A stretch of DNA of 64,000 nt. Origin: Pseudomonadota bacterium. Lineage in GTDB: Bacteria; Pseudomonadota; Alphaproteobacteria; Sphingomonadales; Sphingomonadaceae. Location: contig JAEZFL010000073.1 in the NCBI GenBank assembly GCA_023417515.1, positions 1 to 64,000 on the forward strand, written 5' to 3'. The notes beneath the pieces are model-generated. The model ran no database searches. It saw nothing but the letters and a program-made list of their open reading frames with translations, and had not been told where the DNA came from. Shown here one piece after another: positions 15,959 to 24,646 of this stretch; position 1 is the first letter of the stretch; every line of letters starts with the position of its first letter. Position numbers and translations under genes: made by a program.

Positions 15959-17280
15959 ACATTCTGGCGGAACAGGCGCGGACGCTGCTCGAAGGAGTCG
16001 CGGTGGGGGAGGGGCCTCGCCGGGTCGGCCGGCTGCTTTCCTATGACGGGCTCATGCTTGAGGCGACCGGGCTCGACAAGCCGGTCGGCTCGGGCGCGCG
16101 AATCGTCGATGCCGACGGACATGTCGCCCGCGCCGAGGTGGTCGGCTTCCGCGGCAAGCGCACGTTGCTGATGGCGCTCGGCGCCGACGCGGCCCACGCC
16201 TCGGGCGCCCGCGTCGAGCCTGACGCCTCCTCGACCATGGTCGAAGTCGGCCCTGGACTGCTCGGCCGGGTCATCGACGCGCTCGGCCAGCCGCTCGATG
16301 GCCTCGGGCCGGTCGCTGCGACCGACAAATGGCCGCTCGCCGGCAAGCAGGGAAATCCGCTCGACCGCGCCCGGGTCACCGAGGGGTTCGACCTCGGCGT
16401 TCGCGGCGTCAACGCCATGCTCACCGCCGGGATCGGCCAGCGCATCGCGATCGTCGCCGGTTCCGGCGTCGGCAAGTCGGTGCTGATGGGCCAGATGCTC
16501 AACGGCGCCGAGGCGGACGTGATCGTCGTCGGCCTGATCGGCGAGCGCAGCCGCGAGGTCTCGGACTTCCTGGCGACAAAATTGAGCGGCCCGGTGCGGG
16601 AGAAGTCGGTCGTGGTCGCGGTCCCGGCGGACCACGCGCCGCTGCTTCGCCTGCGCGCCGCGATGCGCGCCACCGCCATCGCCGAAGATTTCCGGGCCCG
16701 CGGACTCAAGGTCCTCTTGCTCATCGACAGCCTGACGCGAGTCGCCCATGCGCAGCGCGAGATCGGCCTTTCTCTGGGCGAGCCGCCGACCGTCAAAGGC
16801 TATCCGCCTTCGGCGCTCGGCCTGATCCCGCGCCTGTGCGAGCGGGCTGGCGCCGATCGCCGGACCGGCGGCTCGATCACCGCGCTCTACACCGTTCTCG
16901 CCGACGGCGACGACACCGACGATCCGATCGTCGACGCGGCGCGCGCCATCGTCGATGGCCACATCATCCTGTCGCGCGGCCTCGCCGAGCAGGGCGTCTA
17001 TCCGGCGATCGACGTCGGCAAGTCGCTGTCGCGCGTGATGAGCGACATCGCCAGCCCCGAACATGCGATGGCCGCCGCCGCATTCCGCCGCTTGTGGTCG
17101 GCTTATGAGGACAATCGCGACCTCATCCTGATGGGCGCCTATGCGGTTGGCTCAGACTCGCTGATCGACGAGGCGATCGCTCGGCGGCAGGAGCTCTTGG
17201 GCTTCCTGCGCCAGGCGCCCGGCGAAAGCGTGCCTCTCGAGGATAGCGTGCTTCAGCTTACCGGGATGATGGCGTCATGA
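15955..17280 (+). CDS. fliI: Flagellum-specific ATP synthase FliI (export ATPase)
   Basis: FliI (441 residues) is the ATPase of the flagellar type III export apparatus, related to the F1 beta subunit. The Walker A motif is AGSGVGKS (about residues 168-175, Lys174). It is followed by GLIGERSREVSDFL, Walker B LLLIDSLTRVAHAQREI, the GEPPTVKGYPPSALGLIPRL loop and SITALYTVLADGDD. All catalytic motifs are intact. ATGA overlaps tie it to fliH upstream and fliJ downstream. Confidence 0.97.
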   Translation: MNILAEQARTLLEGVAVGEGPRRVGRLLSYDGLMLEATGLDKPVGSGARIVDADGHVARAEVVGFRGKRTLLMALGADAAHASGARVEPDASSTMVEVGPGLLGRVIDALGQPLDGLGPVAATDKWPLAGKQGNPLDRARVTEGFDLGVRGVNAMLTAGIGQRIAIVAGSGVGKSVLMGQMLNGAEADVIVVGLIGERSREVSDFLATKLSGPVREKSVVVAVPADHAPLLRLRAAMRATAIAEDFRARGLKVLLLIDSLTRVAHAQREIGLSLGEPPTVKGYPPSALGLIPRLCERAGADRRTGGSITALYTVLADGDDTDDPIVDAARAIVDGHIILSRGLAEQGVYPAIDVGKSLSRVMSDIASPEHAMAAAAFRRLWSAYEDNRDLILMGAYAVGSDSLIDEAIARRQELLGFLRQAPGESVPLEDSVLQLTGMMAS

Positions 17281-17708
17281 AGGCGGCGGTGAAGCAGCGG
17301 GCGCGGATCGCGCGCGTGCGCCGGCTCCAGCACGGCCTCGCTGCGTCCAGCGCGGCGGCGGCGGCGGCGCAGGTGCGCAACCTGGAAGGGAGCGCCTCGC
17401 GCCTCGCCGAGATGCGCGGCGATCTCGATCCCGAGGAGGGCATGACCAGCGGCGCCTGGCTGTCGTCGGCCGGCGAGCTGGCGATGCGGCTCGATAATGC
17501 GCGCATCGGACTTGCCCCTACCATCGACGCAGCGCGCTCGACCGCGCGGGCCAAGGAACAGGTGCGAGTCGTCGCGCGCCAGAGCCAGGAAAGCGCCGAG
17601 CGGCTCGAACAGGCGGCCGCGAGCGCGGCCGAGGAACTGCTCGAGCGCCGAATGAACAAGATCACGCGCCGCCGGGTGCGTCCAAACCACAATGAGGTGA
17701 CATCGTGA
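17277..17708 (+). CDS. fliJ: Flagellar export chaperone/stalk protein FliJ
   Basis: A 143-residue, almost fully helical and coiled-coil protein of charged and Ala-rich heptads (SAAAAAAQVRNLEGSASRLA), starting at the ATG that overlaps the fliI stop. FliJ sits in the FliI hexamer as a gamma-like stalk and contacts FlhA. FliJ proteins have little sequence conservation; size, coiled-coil character and position between fliI and fliK give the call. Confidence 0.82.
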   Translation: MKAAVKQRARIARVRRLQHGLAASSAAAAAAQVRNLEGSASRLAEMRGDLDPEEGMTSGAWLSSAGELAMRLDNARIGLAPTIDAARSTARAKEQVRVVARQSQESAERLEQAAASAAEELLERRMNKITRRRVRPNHNEVTS

Positions 17709-18946
17709 TGCCAGCCGCGACCAACATCCTGAAGGCGACGACGACCAGCGACGCAGCGCCTGCCGCGCCGGCGGCTCCGGGCGGCGAGATCTTCGCCGCT
17801 CTGCTGAGCGGGACGGAGAGCGCGCCGGCCGACGGCGTGACCGGCGAAGAGGCTGTCACGGCCGAGGTTACGGCCGAGGCTCAGCCCAATCTCGACATCC
17901 TCGCGCCGCTGCTCGCGCAGCAGCAGGTCGTCCCGACCGTGACCGTTCCAATTGTTGCGGGCGATGCGGGGCCAGCCGACGGGAATCCCGCCACGAGCGC
18001 GATTGCCGGATCGGCCCCCATCTCGCCGCTCGTTCCGAGCGAGGTCGAGGGGCGCCTGGACGGAAGTTCGAGTCCGAACCCGGCTGCGGCAACGGCGGCG
18101 ATAACGGCCGTCCTGGACCAAGCCCTCGCGGACGCCCCTCTTCGCTCTGGCCGAACCGAGGGTGCGGAGCTTCCGAAAGCGGTTGAGCTCGCGGTCGATG
18201 GCAAGGCGGTCGTGGCGACCGCGGAGAGCGCGAAGGCGACCGACAAGGCCGGTAGCCAGCCGGCGCAGTCGGCCACCTCCGCGGCCATCGCTACCCCAAC
18301 CCAGGCACCTACGAACGACCAGCAGCCGGGAAGCCGCCGCCAGCAGGCCGAGACGCCGGTCGCGACCATGGAGGTCCAGGCTCAGCAGCCGACGACATCG
18401 GTGACCGACGTTCGTTCGCTGATCGCATCGCTCACCGGCACCGGAATTGCCGGAGCCGCCGGTGCGTCGCAGGCCGGCCCCGCCCAGCAGCTCGGTCAAG
18501 CGCTGGCCGCTCAGGTGCTCGACCTGGCCGGCGGAAGCGAATGGCTCGACCAGCTCAGCGCGGAAATCGGCCGGGCGACGGACGGCTCCGGGCCGCTGCG
18601 CTTCCGGCTGACCCCGGAGAGCCTCGGCGAGCTCAAGGTCGAGATCAGCCAGAGCGACCGCGGCGCCATCGTGCGCATGACGGTCGCGACGGAGGCCGCC
18701 CAGGCGGCGCTCGCCGACGCCCAGCCGCGGCTTGCCGCCGAGGCGCGGGCGCAGGGCGTTCGGCTCGCCGAAACCCAGGTCGACCTCGCCGGCAACCAGG
18801 CTCAGCAGCACCAGCAGGGCCGCGAATCGGCGCGCCAGCAGGCGTCGGGCGACCAGCCGCTCCGCGGCTTTCGCGCCGCTGGCCAGACTTCAACCGGAAC
18901 CTCGGTACCGGGGGCGGCCAGCCGCCCGGCCGAACGCTACGCTTAA
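17708..18946 (+). CDS. fliK: Flagellar hook-length control protein FliK
   Basis: A 412-residue protein with a long low-complexity Ala/Pro/Gln-rich N-terminal ruler region (about residues 1-270) and a conserved C-terminal domain from about residue 280: GPLRFRLTPESLGELKVEIS, then IVRMTVATEAAQAALADAQP, and GVRLAETQVDL. That is the FliK/Flg_hook fold which flips FlhB substrate specificity. The ATG at 17708 overlaps the fliJ stop as TGATG; a GTG at 17705 is an in-frame alternative. The tail is Gln-rich. Confidence 0.92.
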   Translation: MPAATNILKATTTSDAAPAAPAAPGGEIFAALLSGTESAPADGVTGEEAVTAEVTAEAQPNLDILAPLLAQQQVVPTVTVPIVAGDAGPADGNPATSAIAGSAPISPLVPSEVEGRLDGSSSPNPAAATAAITAVLDQALADAPLRSGRTEGAELPKAVELAVDGKAVVATAESAKATDKAGSQPAQSATSAAIATPTQAPTNDQQPGSRRQQAETPVATMEVQAQQPTTSVTDVRSLIASLTGTGIAGAAGASQAGPAQQLGQALAAQVLDLAGGSEWLDQLSAEIGRATDGSGPLRFRLTPESLGELKVEISQSDRGAIVRMTVATEAAQAALADAQPRLAAEARAQGVRLAETQVDLAGNQAQQHQQGRESARQQASGDQPLRGFRAAGQTSTGTSVPGAASRPAERYA

Positions 18947-18958
18947 GGAGACAATGAC

Positions 18959-19540
18959 ATGAGCCGTAATGCGAAGAAGGAGGCGGCTGAAGATTCAGCC
19001 CCGCCCAAGAAGAAAAAGGGCAAGCTGTTCCTGATGCTCGGAATCGTCGTGCTGCTCGGCGGCGGCGGCGGCGCGGCGCTCTATGCGAGCGGCGTGCTGG
19101 TGCCGACCAATGCCGGCCACGACGCACATCGGCCGCAACTAGTACCGCGCGCCGAAGCGAGCAGCAGCGAGGTCGCCGAGGCGATGGAGCGGGCGCGCCA
19201 GGGGCAGGTCGACCCGCACGTGTTCCAGGCGACCTATCACACGCTCGCCGACAACTTCACCTCGAACCTGCGCGGCGGCCAGTCTTTCGTTCAGATCGGG
19301 ATCGGCGTTTCGACCTATTATGACGAGGACGTGATCGCGAATCTCGACAAGCACGAGATGGCGATCCGCTCCGCCATCCTGATGGTGCTGTCCGAGCAGG
19401 ACCCGATCGCGATCGCCACCGCGGAGGGCAAGGAGGCGCTTCGCCAACAGCTAAAGAATGCGGTGAATCGCGTGTTAACCAATAAGGAAGGGTTCGGGGG
19501 CATAGACGAAGTCCACTTCACCAGCTTCGTGACCCAATGA
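18959..19540 (+). CDS. fliL: Flagellar basal body-associated protein FliL
   Basis: FliL (193 residues) surrounds the stators and supports torque. A Lys-rich cytoplasmic start (KKKKGK) precedes one transmembrane helix (LFLMLGIVVLLGGGGGAALY, about residues 22-42). The periplasmic part has the conserved DNFTSNLRGGQSFVQIGIGV and ends with NRVLTNKEGFGGIDEVHFTS and FVTQ, the typical FliL C-terminus. AAGGAGAC lies upstream of the start, and the stop overlaps fliM (ATGA). Confidence 0.94.
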   Translation: MSRNAKKEAAEDSAPPKKKKGKLFLMLGIVVLLGGGGGAALYASGVLVPTNAGHDAHRPQLVPRAEASSSEVAEAMERARQGQVDPHVFQATYHTLADNFTSNLRGGQSFVQIGIGVSTYYDEDVIANLDKHEMAIRSAILMVLSEQDPIAIATAEGKEALRQQLKNAVNRVLTNKEGFGGIDEVHFTSFVTQ

Positions 19541-20502
19541 CCGATCAACCCATCCTGTCTGGAGACGAAATCGCGGCCCTGATGGGGCGCGAGGACCCCT
19601 CTGCGCGGCAGGATGGGCCGTCGCGGGAGCCGCGGCCGTTCAGCTTCGGCAGCGGCTCGGCGCAGCCAAGCGCTGCCCTGCCCGCGCTCGATCGCATCAA
19701 CGAGCGGCTGGCGCGGCGAATCCGCGACCTGATCGAGCCCTATATCCGCGCCAAGCCGCGGGTGATCGCCGATCCGGCGGTGCTCCGGCCGCTCAGGGAC
19801 TGGCAGGCCGAGCAGCGCCAGTTCGTCGGCCTCAGCCTGTTCACCATGAAGCCGCTGAAGGGGACTCTGGCGGTGTGCGTGCCGAGCGAGTTCGTCAGCC
19901 GCCTGGTCGACGCTTATTATGGCGGCGTCGGCGCCGATCCCGAGCACGAAGCGCGCGAATTCACCGCGACCGAGGAGCGCCTCCTCAGCCGCCTGTCCGA
20001 AAACCTGGTCGGCCTCGTCGCCGACTCATGGCGCGAGATCGCGCCGATCGAGCCGGCGTTGCGCGGCCGCGAAACCAGCCCGGCGCTGACCGGCGTCGGC
20101 GGTCCCGACGAGACCGCGGTGATCTGCCGCTTCATCGTCACGCCGCCGCAGGCGCGGCCGGCCAGCATCGACATCCTGTTCCCGGCCGCAGCCCTGCGAT
20201 CGGTCGAAGGGGCGCTCGCGGCCAAGGTCGGCGACGACGGCGGCCGCGGCGAGGAATGGCGCGGCAAGCTCAGTGCCGCGCTGGCCGATATCCGAATCGA
20301 GGCACGCACCGTGCTTGCACGGCCCGAGCTCAGCGTCGGCGAGCTGGTCCAACTGAAGGTCGGCGACGTCATCCCGGTCAGCATCCCGGCGATGGTGCCG
20401 CTGCTGGTCGAGGGGCGCACCGTCGCACTGGGCTCGATCGGCGAGCAGGACGGCAAGGCCGCGCTGAAGGTCGACAAGATTACGAGGAGAATGGGTTCGT
20501 GA
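19537..20502 (+). CDS. fliM: Flagellar motor switch protein FliM
   Basis: FliM (321 residues) is the middle C-ring protein that receives CheY-P. The N-terminal segment ILSGDEIAALMGR is the conserved CheY-binding and switch peptide (usually LSQDEIDALL). The central CheC-like domain contains MKPLKGTLAVCVPSEFVSRL and YYGGVGADPE. The C-terminal SpoA domain has ARPELSVGELVQLKVGDVIP. The length is normal. It overlaps both neighbours by 4 bp. Confidence 0.95.
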   Translation: MTDQPILSGDEIAALMGREDPSARQDGPSREPRPFSFGSGSAQPSAALPALDRINERLARRIRDLIEPYIRAKPRVIADPAVLRPLRDWQAEQRQFVGLSLFTMKPLKGTLAVCVPSEFVSRLVDAYYGGVGADPEHEAREFTATEERLLSRLSENLVGLVADSWREIAPIEPALRGRETSPALTGVGGPDETAVICRFIVTPPQARPASIDILFPAAALRSVEGALAAKVGDDGGRGEEWRGKLSAALADIRIEARTVLARPELSVGELVQLKVGDVIPVSIPAMVPLLVEGRTVALGSIGEQDGKAALKVDKITRRMGS

Positions 20503-20837
20503 GCGACATGGGGGAAATCCTTCCGGCCGACGATGGCGACGGCGCCGAGGCGCCGATGGCCGGCCGCAATTATCGGCTGCTCGCCGACATCCCGGTGCGG
20601 CTGTCGGTGGAGGTCGGCTCGACCGCGATCAAGCTGTCCGAGCTGATGGACCTTGCCGAGGGCAGCATCGTCGAGCTCGACCGGCAGAGCCACGAGCTGC
20701 TCGACATCATGGCCAACGGCACCCTCATCGCCAAGGGCGAGGTGGTGACCGTCAACGGCCGCTTCGGAATTCGCGTGCTGGAGGTCGTCGCGGCCGACGC
20801 GCGCCTCGCCGGCGCCGGCCTGGAGCGGCGGCGGTGA
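20499..20837 (+). CDS. fliN: Flagellar motor switch protein FliN
   Basis: FliN (112 residues) forms the base of the C-ring. The SpoA domain reads LLADIPVRLSVEVGSTAIKL, SELMDLAEGSIVELDRQS, then the NGTLIAKGEVVTVNGRFGIR stretch, which is diagnostic. The GTG start overlaps the fliM stop (GTGA); an ATG three codons later is an alternative. Its 3' end overlaps the fliO start by 4 bp. Confidence 0.95.
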   Translation: MSDMGEILPADDGDGAEAPMAGRNYRLLADIPVRLSVEVGSTAIKLSELMDLAEGSIVELDRQSHELLDIMANGTLIAKGEVVTVNGRFGIRVLEVVAADARLAGAGLERRR

Positions 20838-21109
20838 CCGAATATTTTCTCCGCCTTCTGTTTCTGATCCCGCTCGTCGGCGGCCTCGCTTTCGGGGCGC
20901 TGTGGCTGTGGCGCAAGGCCCAGCCGGGCATGGCGGTGGGTCAGCGCGAGCGGCTCGTGAAGGTCGTCGACGCGGTGCCGATGGGCACCACCGGCCGGCT
21001 CGCGGTGGTGGAGTTCGACGGCAAGCGAATCCTCCTCGCCGTGTCGCGCACCGGAATCAGCCGACTCGACGACGACGGCCGCTCGGCGATGGGCCTCCTC
21101 GATGGCTGA
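20834..21109 (+). CDS. fliO: Flagellar biosynthesis protein FliO
   Basis: A 91-residue protein with one N-terminal transmembrane helix (YFLRLLFLIPLVGGLAFGAL) and a small cytoplasmic domain with RERLVKVVDAVPMGTTGRLA, the FliO pattern. FliO is a scaffold for assembling the FliP ring of the export gate. It begins at GTG overlapping fliN and ends inside the fliP start (8-bp overlap). The short length is usual for alphaproteobacteria. Confidence 0.88.
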   Translation: MTEYFLRLLFLIPLVGGLAFGALWLWRKAQPGMAVGQRERLVKVVDAVPMGTTGRLAVVEFDGKRILLAVSRTGISRLDDDGRSAMGLLDG

Positions 21110-21965
21110 GGTTGCGCTTCCGCTCTCGAAGCGGACCCTCCTCAAAGCCGCGGCGATCCTCGTCGGCTTCATGGCTTTCGTCGTGCTGCTCGGCTTCTCC
21201 GGCGACCTCGCTTTCGCCCAGGCTCAAGAGGCGCCCGCCGCCCAGGCCGCGCCGCAGAATCCGCCGGCAGCCGCCGGGGGCCAGCCGGGCGCGCTCGACC
21301 GGGCGATGGAGACGATTGCAGACGACGGCCGCCCGCTCTCGCTGAGCCTGCAGATCCTCGTCCTGATGAGCCTTCTGACGGTGCTTCCGTCGATCATCCT
21401 GATGATGACCAGCTTCACCCGGATCATCATCGTCCTGTCGATCCTTCGCCAGGCGATCGGGCTCCAGAACACGCCGCCCAACCAGGTGCTGATCGGTCTT
21501 GCCCTGTTCCTGTCGATCTTCGTGATGCGGCCGGCGATCGAGGAGATCAACGCGACCGCCTACACGCCCTACGGCAACGGCCAGATCTCGATCGAGGAAG
21601 CCGTCACCCGGTCGGGGCGTGTCCTTCACGGCTTCATGATGACCCAGACCCGCGAGAACGATCTCAGGCTGTTCTCCGACCTCGCCAACGTGCGCGGCTT
21701 CGCGAGCCCTCAGGACGTGCCTTTCTCGATCCTTCTGCCGGCCTTCGTCACGTCCGAGCTGAAGACCGCGTTCCAGATCGGATTCCTGATATTCCTGCCG
21801 TTCCTGATCATCGACATCGTCGTGTCATCGACCCTGATGGCCCTGGGCATGATGATGCTCAGCCCGCCGATCGTGTCGATGCCGTTCAAATTGCTGTTGT
21901 TCGTGCTGGTCGACGGCTGGGCCCTCACGATGGGCTCGCTCGCCGCCTCCTTCGGGGTAGGCTAG
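21102..21965 (+). CDS. fliP: Flagellar export gate protein FliP
   Basis: FliP (287 residues) forms the core export pore with FliQ and FliR. An N-terminal hydrophobic helix (about residues 15-38) is followed by a periplasmic Gln/Pro/Ala-rich stretch. The conserved domain then begins: LSLQILVLMSLLTVLPSIIL, MTSFTRIIIVLSILRQAIGL, NQVLIGLALFLSIFVM, and the final membrane helices ending VDGWALTMGSLAASF. The region is diagnostic and the length slightly above average because of the N-terminal extension. Confidence 0.97.
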   Translation: MAEVALPLSKRTLLKAAAILVGFMAFVVLLGFSGDLAFAQAQEAPAAQAAPQNPPAAAGGQPGALDRAMETIADDGRPLSLSLQILVLMSLLTVLPSIILMMTSFTRIIIVLSILRQAIGLQNTPPNQVLIGLALFLSIFVMRPAIEEINATAYTPYGNGQISIEEAVTRSGRVLHGFMMTQTRENDLRLFSDLANVRGFASPQDVPFSILLPAFVTSELKTAFQIGFLIFLPFLIIDIVVSSTLMALGMMMLSPPIVSMPFKLLLFVLVDGWALTMGSLAASFGVG

Positions 21966-21967
21966 CA

Positions 21968-22246
21968 ATGATCTCCGACAATCCCGATTATTTCATCGGA
22001 ATCGCTCAGCAGGCGCTGTGGATCGTCAGCCTGGCCTCCGCGCCGATCCTGATCCCGGCGCTGGCTGCTGGCCTGATCCTCGGCATGGTTCAGGCGGCGA
22101 CGTCGATCAACGAGCAGACCTTGACCTTCGTGCCGAAGCTGATCGTGGTCGGCCTGTCCCTCGCCATTTTCGGTAGCGCCATCCTCATGCTCCTGGTCGA
22201 CTTCACCCAGGAGCTGTTCGCCAGGATCCCAGAGATCACACGATGA
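21968..22246 (+). CDS. fliQ: Flagellar export gate protein FliQ
   Basis: FliQ (92 residues) has two transmembrane helices, the second near AIFGSAILMLLVDFTQELF, and a conserved loop PALAAGLILGMVQAATSINE followed by QTLTFVPKLIVVGLSL. It packs around the FliP-FliR pore. It begins 2 nt after the fliP stop, and its stop overlaps the fliR start (ATGA). Confidence 0.96.
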   Translation: MISDNPDYFIGIAQQALWIVSLASAPILIPALAAGLILGMVQAATSINEQTLTFVPKLIVVGLSLAIFGSAILMLLVDFTQELFARIPEITR

Positions 22247-23025
22247 TCCCGACGGGCTTCGCGGGCGTCGAGGCGCAGCTGTGGCTGTGGATGGTCGCGA
22301 TGATCCGGCCCGGCGCCTGCTTCCTCGCCGCGCCGATCTACGGCGCCAATTTCGTGCCGGTCCAGCTTCGCCTGATCGTCGCTCTGGCGATCGGCATTCC
22401 GGGCCTTGGCACCACCAGCTTCGTTCTCCCGGAGGACGGTCTCGTCTCATTCGCCGGAGTGATGCTGGTGGCGAGCGAGGTGCTGGTCGGCCTCGCCCTC
22501 GGCTTCGCTGTCCAGATCGGTTTCGCCGCGGCGAGCATCGCCGGCGAGATTATCGGCAATGCCATGGGCCTCGGCTTCTCGGCGATGATGGACCCGGCGA
22601 CGGGCGCCCAGAACCCGGCATTGTCACAGCTCCTGTCGATCGTCGGCACCTTCCTGTTCCTGTCCATGGGCGGCCACCTGATGCTCGCGGCGATCGTCGT
22701 CGAGAGCTACCGGGCGCTTCCGCCGGGGGACGCCTGGCTGTCGGCGGAGAGCGTCCGCCAGCTCGCTTATTTCGGGTCGGTGCTGTTCGCGGCAGGAGTC
22801 TCGGTGGCGCTGCCGGTCGGCTTCTCGATCGTGCTCGTCCAGATCATCATGGGCATGCTGTCGCGCACCGCGCCGGCGCTCAACCTGTTCGCGGTCGGAT
22901 TCCCCGCGGCCCTCCTGGCCGGAATGGTGCTTCTCGCCATCGCCGCGCCGATCATTGGCGACGGCCTGGTCGCGGCGATGCAGGCGGGCCTCGAGGAATC
23001 GCGCCGGATCGCGCTCGGGAACTGA
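22243..23025 (+). CDS. fliR: Flagellar export gate protein FliR
   Basis: FliR (260 residues) is the single-copy subunit of the FliPQR pore. It has about six hydrophobic segments. Conserved pieces are MIRPGACFLAAPIYGANFVP and VQLRLIVALAIGI in the first third, GEIIGNAMGLGFSAMMDP in the middle, and MGMLSRTAPALNLFAVGFP near the end. The length is normal. flhB starts 1 nt after its stop codon. Confidence 0.96.
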   Translation: MIPTGFAGVEAQLWLWMVAMIRPGACFLAAPIYGANFVPVQLRLIVALAIGIPGLGTTSFVLPEDGLVSFAGVMLVASEVLVGLALGFAVQIGFAAASIAGEIIGNAMGLGFSAMMDPATGAQNPALSQLLSIVGTFLFLSMGGHLMLAAIVVESYRALPPGDAWLSAESVRQLAYFGSVLFAAGVSVALPVGFSIVLVQIIMGMLSRTAPALNLFAVGFPAALLAGMVLLAIAAPIIGDGLVAAMQAGLEESRRIALGN

Positions 23026-23026
23026 C

Positions 23027-24163
23027 ATGTCGGACCAGGACAAGAGCCAGAAAACCGAGCTTCCGACGCCGAAGAAGCTGCGCGACGCCGCCGAGAAAGG
23101 CGACGTCCTCGCCTCCCGCGAGCTCGGCACGGCATTGGTGGTGACGATCGGCGCCGCCTGGATCGCCTTCGCCGGGCCGGCGATGATCGGCGCCCTGGAA
23201 ACGATGGTCCGCGACGGCCTGTCGCTGGATTTCCAGGACGTGCGCATCTTCGATCCGGCGGGAGCGGCGCTGCGCCTGCTCGCGATCATCGCGGTTCCAA
23301 TCGTCGGCCTGTTCGCGCTCACCATGATCGCCGCGATCGGCGCGCCGGCCCTGCTCGGCTCTCTGGGCTTCCGCGGCAAGGCGCTCGGCTTCAAGGCGAG
23401 CAAGCTCAATCCGGCCTCGGGGCTCAAGCGCATCTTCGGCCTCCAGGGGCTGATGGAACTCGGCAAGTCGATCCTCAAAGTGCTTCTGATCGGATCGCTG
23501 GCCATATGGCTGCTGATGGGCGAGCTGCCGGGCCTGATCGGCCTCGGCACGCGCGACACCCGCTCTGCGATCTACAGCCTTGGCGGCACGTTCACCTTCG
23601 CGGTGCTGCTGATGGCGGGCGCGCTCGTCTTCATCGCTATGGTCGACGTGCCGATGCAGATGCTTCAGCGCACCCGGCGCCTGAAGATGAGCAAGCAGGA
23701 GATCAAGGACGAGCACAAGCAGCAGGAAGGCTCGCCCGAGGTCAAGGGCCAGCAGCGCGCCAAGCAGCGCGAGGTCGCCCGGCGGTCGGTGCAGAAGGCG
23801 ATGGGCGAGGCGACGGTGGTGCTCACCAACCCGACCCATTTCGCGGTGGCACTTCGCTACAAGCAGGGCAGCGACCCGGCGCCGATCCTGCTCGCCCGCG
23901 GTCGCGGAGTCACCGCCGAGGCGATCCGCGAGCTCGCCGCCGAGAAGGACGTGCCGATGCTGAGCTATCCGGAGCTCACCCGCGCCATCTACTACACGAC
24001 CCGAGCCGGCCAGTTCGTTCGCGAGGACCTCTATCTCGCGGTGGCGACGGTGCTCGCCTTCGTGTTCAACCTCGACGCCGCAGGAGCGGCCGGCCACATG
24101 CAGCCGTCGGTCGACGTGCCGCCTGAAGCACGGTTCGACACCGACGGGCGGCGGGTTCGGTAA
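23027..24163 (+). CDS. flhB: Flagellar export specificity switch FlhB
   Basis: FlhB (378 residues) is the export-gate protein that changes specificity from hook to filament substrates. It starts SQKTELPTPKKLRDAAEKGD, the usual N-terminus, has four transmembrane segments between about residues 35 and 215, then a charged linker (MSKQEIKDEHKQQEG). The self-cleavage site NPTH is intact (Asn at about residue 268, VLTNPTHFAVALRY). The C-terminal domain contains GRGVTAEAIRELAAEKDVPM. It is the last gene of the fliE-flhB operon. Confidence 0.97.
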   Translation: MSDQDKSQKTELPTPKKLRDAAEKGDVLASRELGTALVVTIGAAWIAFAGPAMIGALETMVRDGLSLDFQDVRIFDPAGAALRLLAIIAVPIVGLFALTMIAAIGAPALLGSLGFRGKALGFKASKLNPASGLKRIFGLQGLMELGKSILKVLLIGSLAIWLLMGELPGLIGLGTRDTRSAIYSLGGTFTFAVLLMAGALVFIAMVDVPMQMLQRTRRLKMSKQEIKDEHKQQEGSPEVKGQQRAKQREVARRSVQKAMGEATVVLTNPTHFAVALRYKQGSDPAPILLARGRGVTAEAIRELAAEKDVPMLSYPELTRAIYYTTRAGQFVREDLYLAVATVLAFVFNLDAAGAAGHMQPSVDVPPEARFDTDGRRVR

Positions 24164-24259
24164 TTCCGCTGAACCGCTCATGCTGACCAGCGCAGAGAGG
24201 TTGCGCGCTAAGCCTTCGCGCGCCGCTGCCGTTATCTGCTCGGGGAGGCAGGGCGGCAG

Positions 24260-24520
24260 ATGTTCCACGGGATCAAGAGCGAAGCGCAGGCGCGTCGGGC
24301 GCTGGGCGAGATCGAGCGGCTGCTCAGCGATGCTGACAGCGCCGGGATCGCGCTCGACCCGTGGCTGCGCGAGCTCGCCGCGGAGCTGCGCGACGTCCTG
24401 CCCGAAATGGACTCGGCCGGGGCCGCCGCGATCGCCGAGCAGATCCTGGCGGATCCCCGCCTTTCCCTCGCCGCCCAGGCACGGCTTCGGGCCGACACGG
24501 TGCGGGTGATCAGGGGCTGA
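24260..24520 (+). CDS. Small hypothetical protein in flagellar locus
   Basis: An 86-residue helical protein with no recognised domain: GIKSEAQARRALGEIERLLS, WLRELAAELRDVLPEMDSAG and AIAEQILADPRLSLAAQARL. GGAGG lies 10 nt upstream of the ATG. It lies alone between flhB and fliD, set apart from fliD by a palindromic element. It could be a flagellar chaperone or a regulatory peptide; nothing visible decides this. Confidence 0.55.
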   Translation: MFHGIKSEAQARRALGEIERLLSDADSAGIALDPWLRELAAELRDVLPEMDSAGAAAIAEQILADPRLSLAAQARLRADTVRVIRG

Positions 24521-24525
24521 GTTCC

Positions 24526-24642
24526 CTTCCCTGAAAGGGTGCACGCACTGGCGCGCGTAACCACCCCCGTCCCCTCCTTTTCAGGGAGGGGCAGCCCTAA
24601 AGAAGCCGCTCTTCGTGCCGTTCCTATCCCTGAGAGGGGACG
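24526..24642. repeat. GC-rich palindromic element upstream of fliD
   Basis: The gap before fliD carries CCCTTCCCTGAAAGGG (24524-24539) and CCCCTCC/GGAGGGG hairpins (about 24571-24591), with CCTGAGAGGGGA close to the fliD start. These resemble the type B element at 5577-5717 but are less perfect. No clear -24/-12 or sigma-28 promoter was found in this gap. The last part, GAGAGGGGACGCTC, probably supplies the fliD ribosome site. Confidence 0.5.
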
Positions 24643-24646
24643 CTCA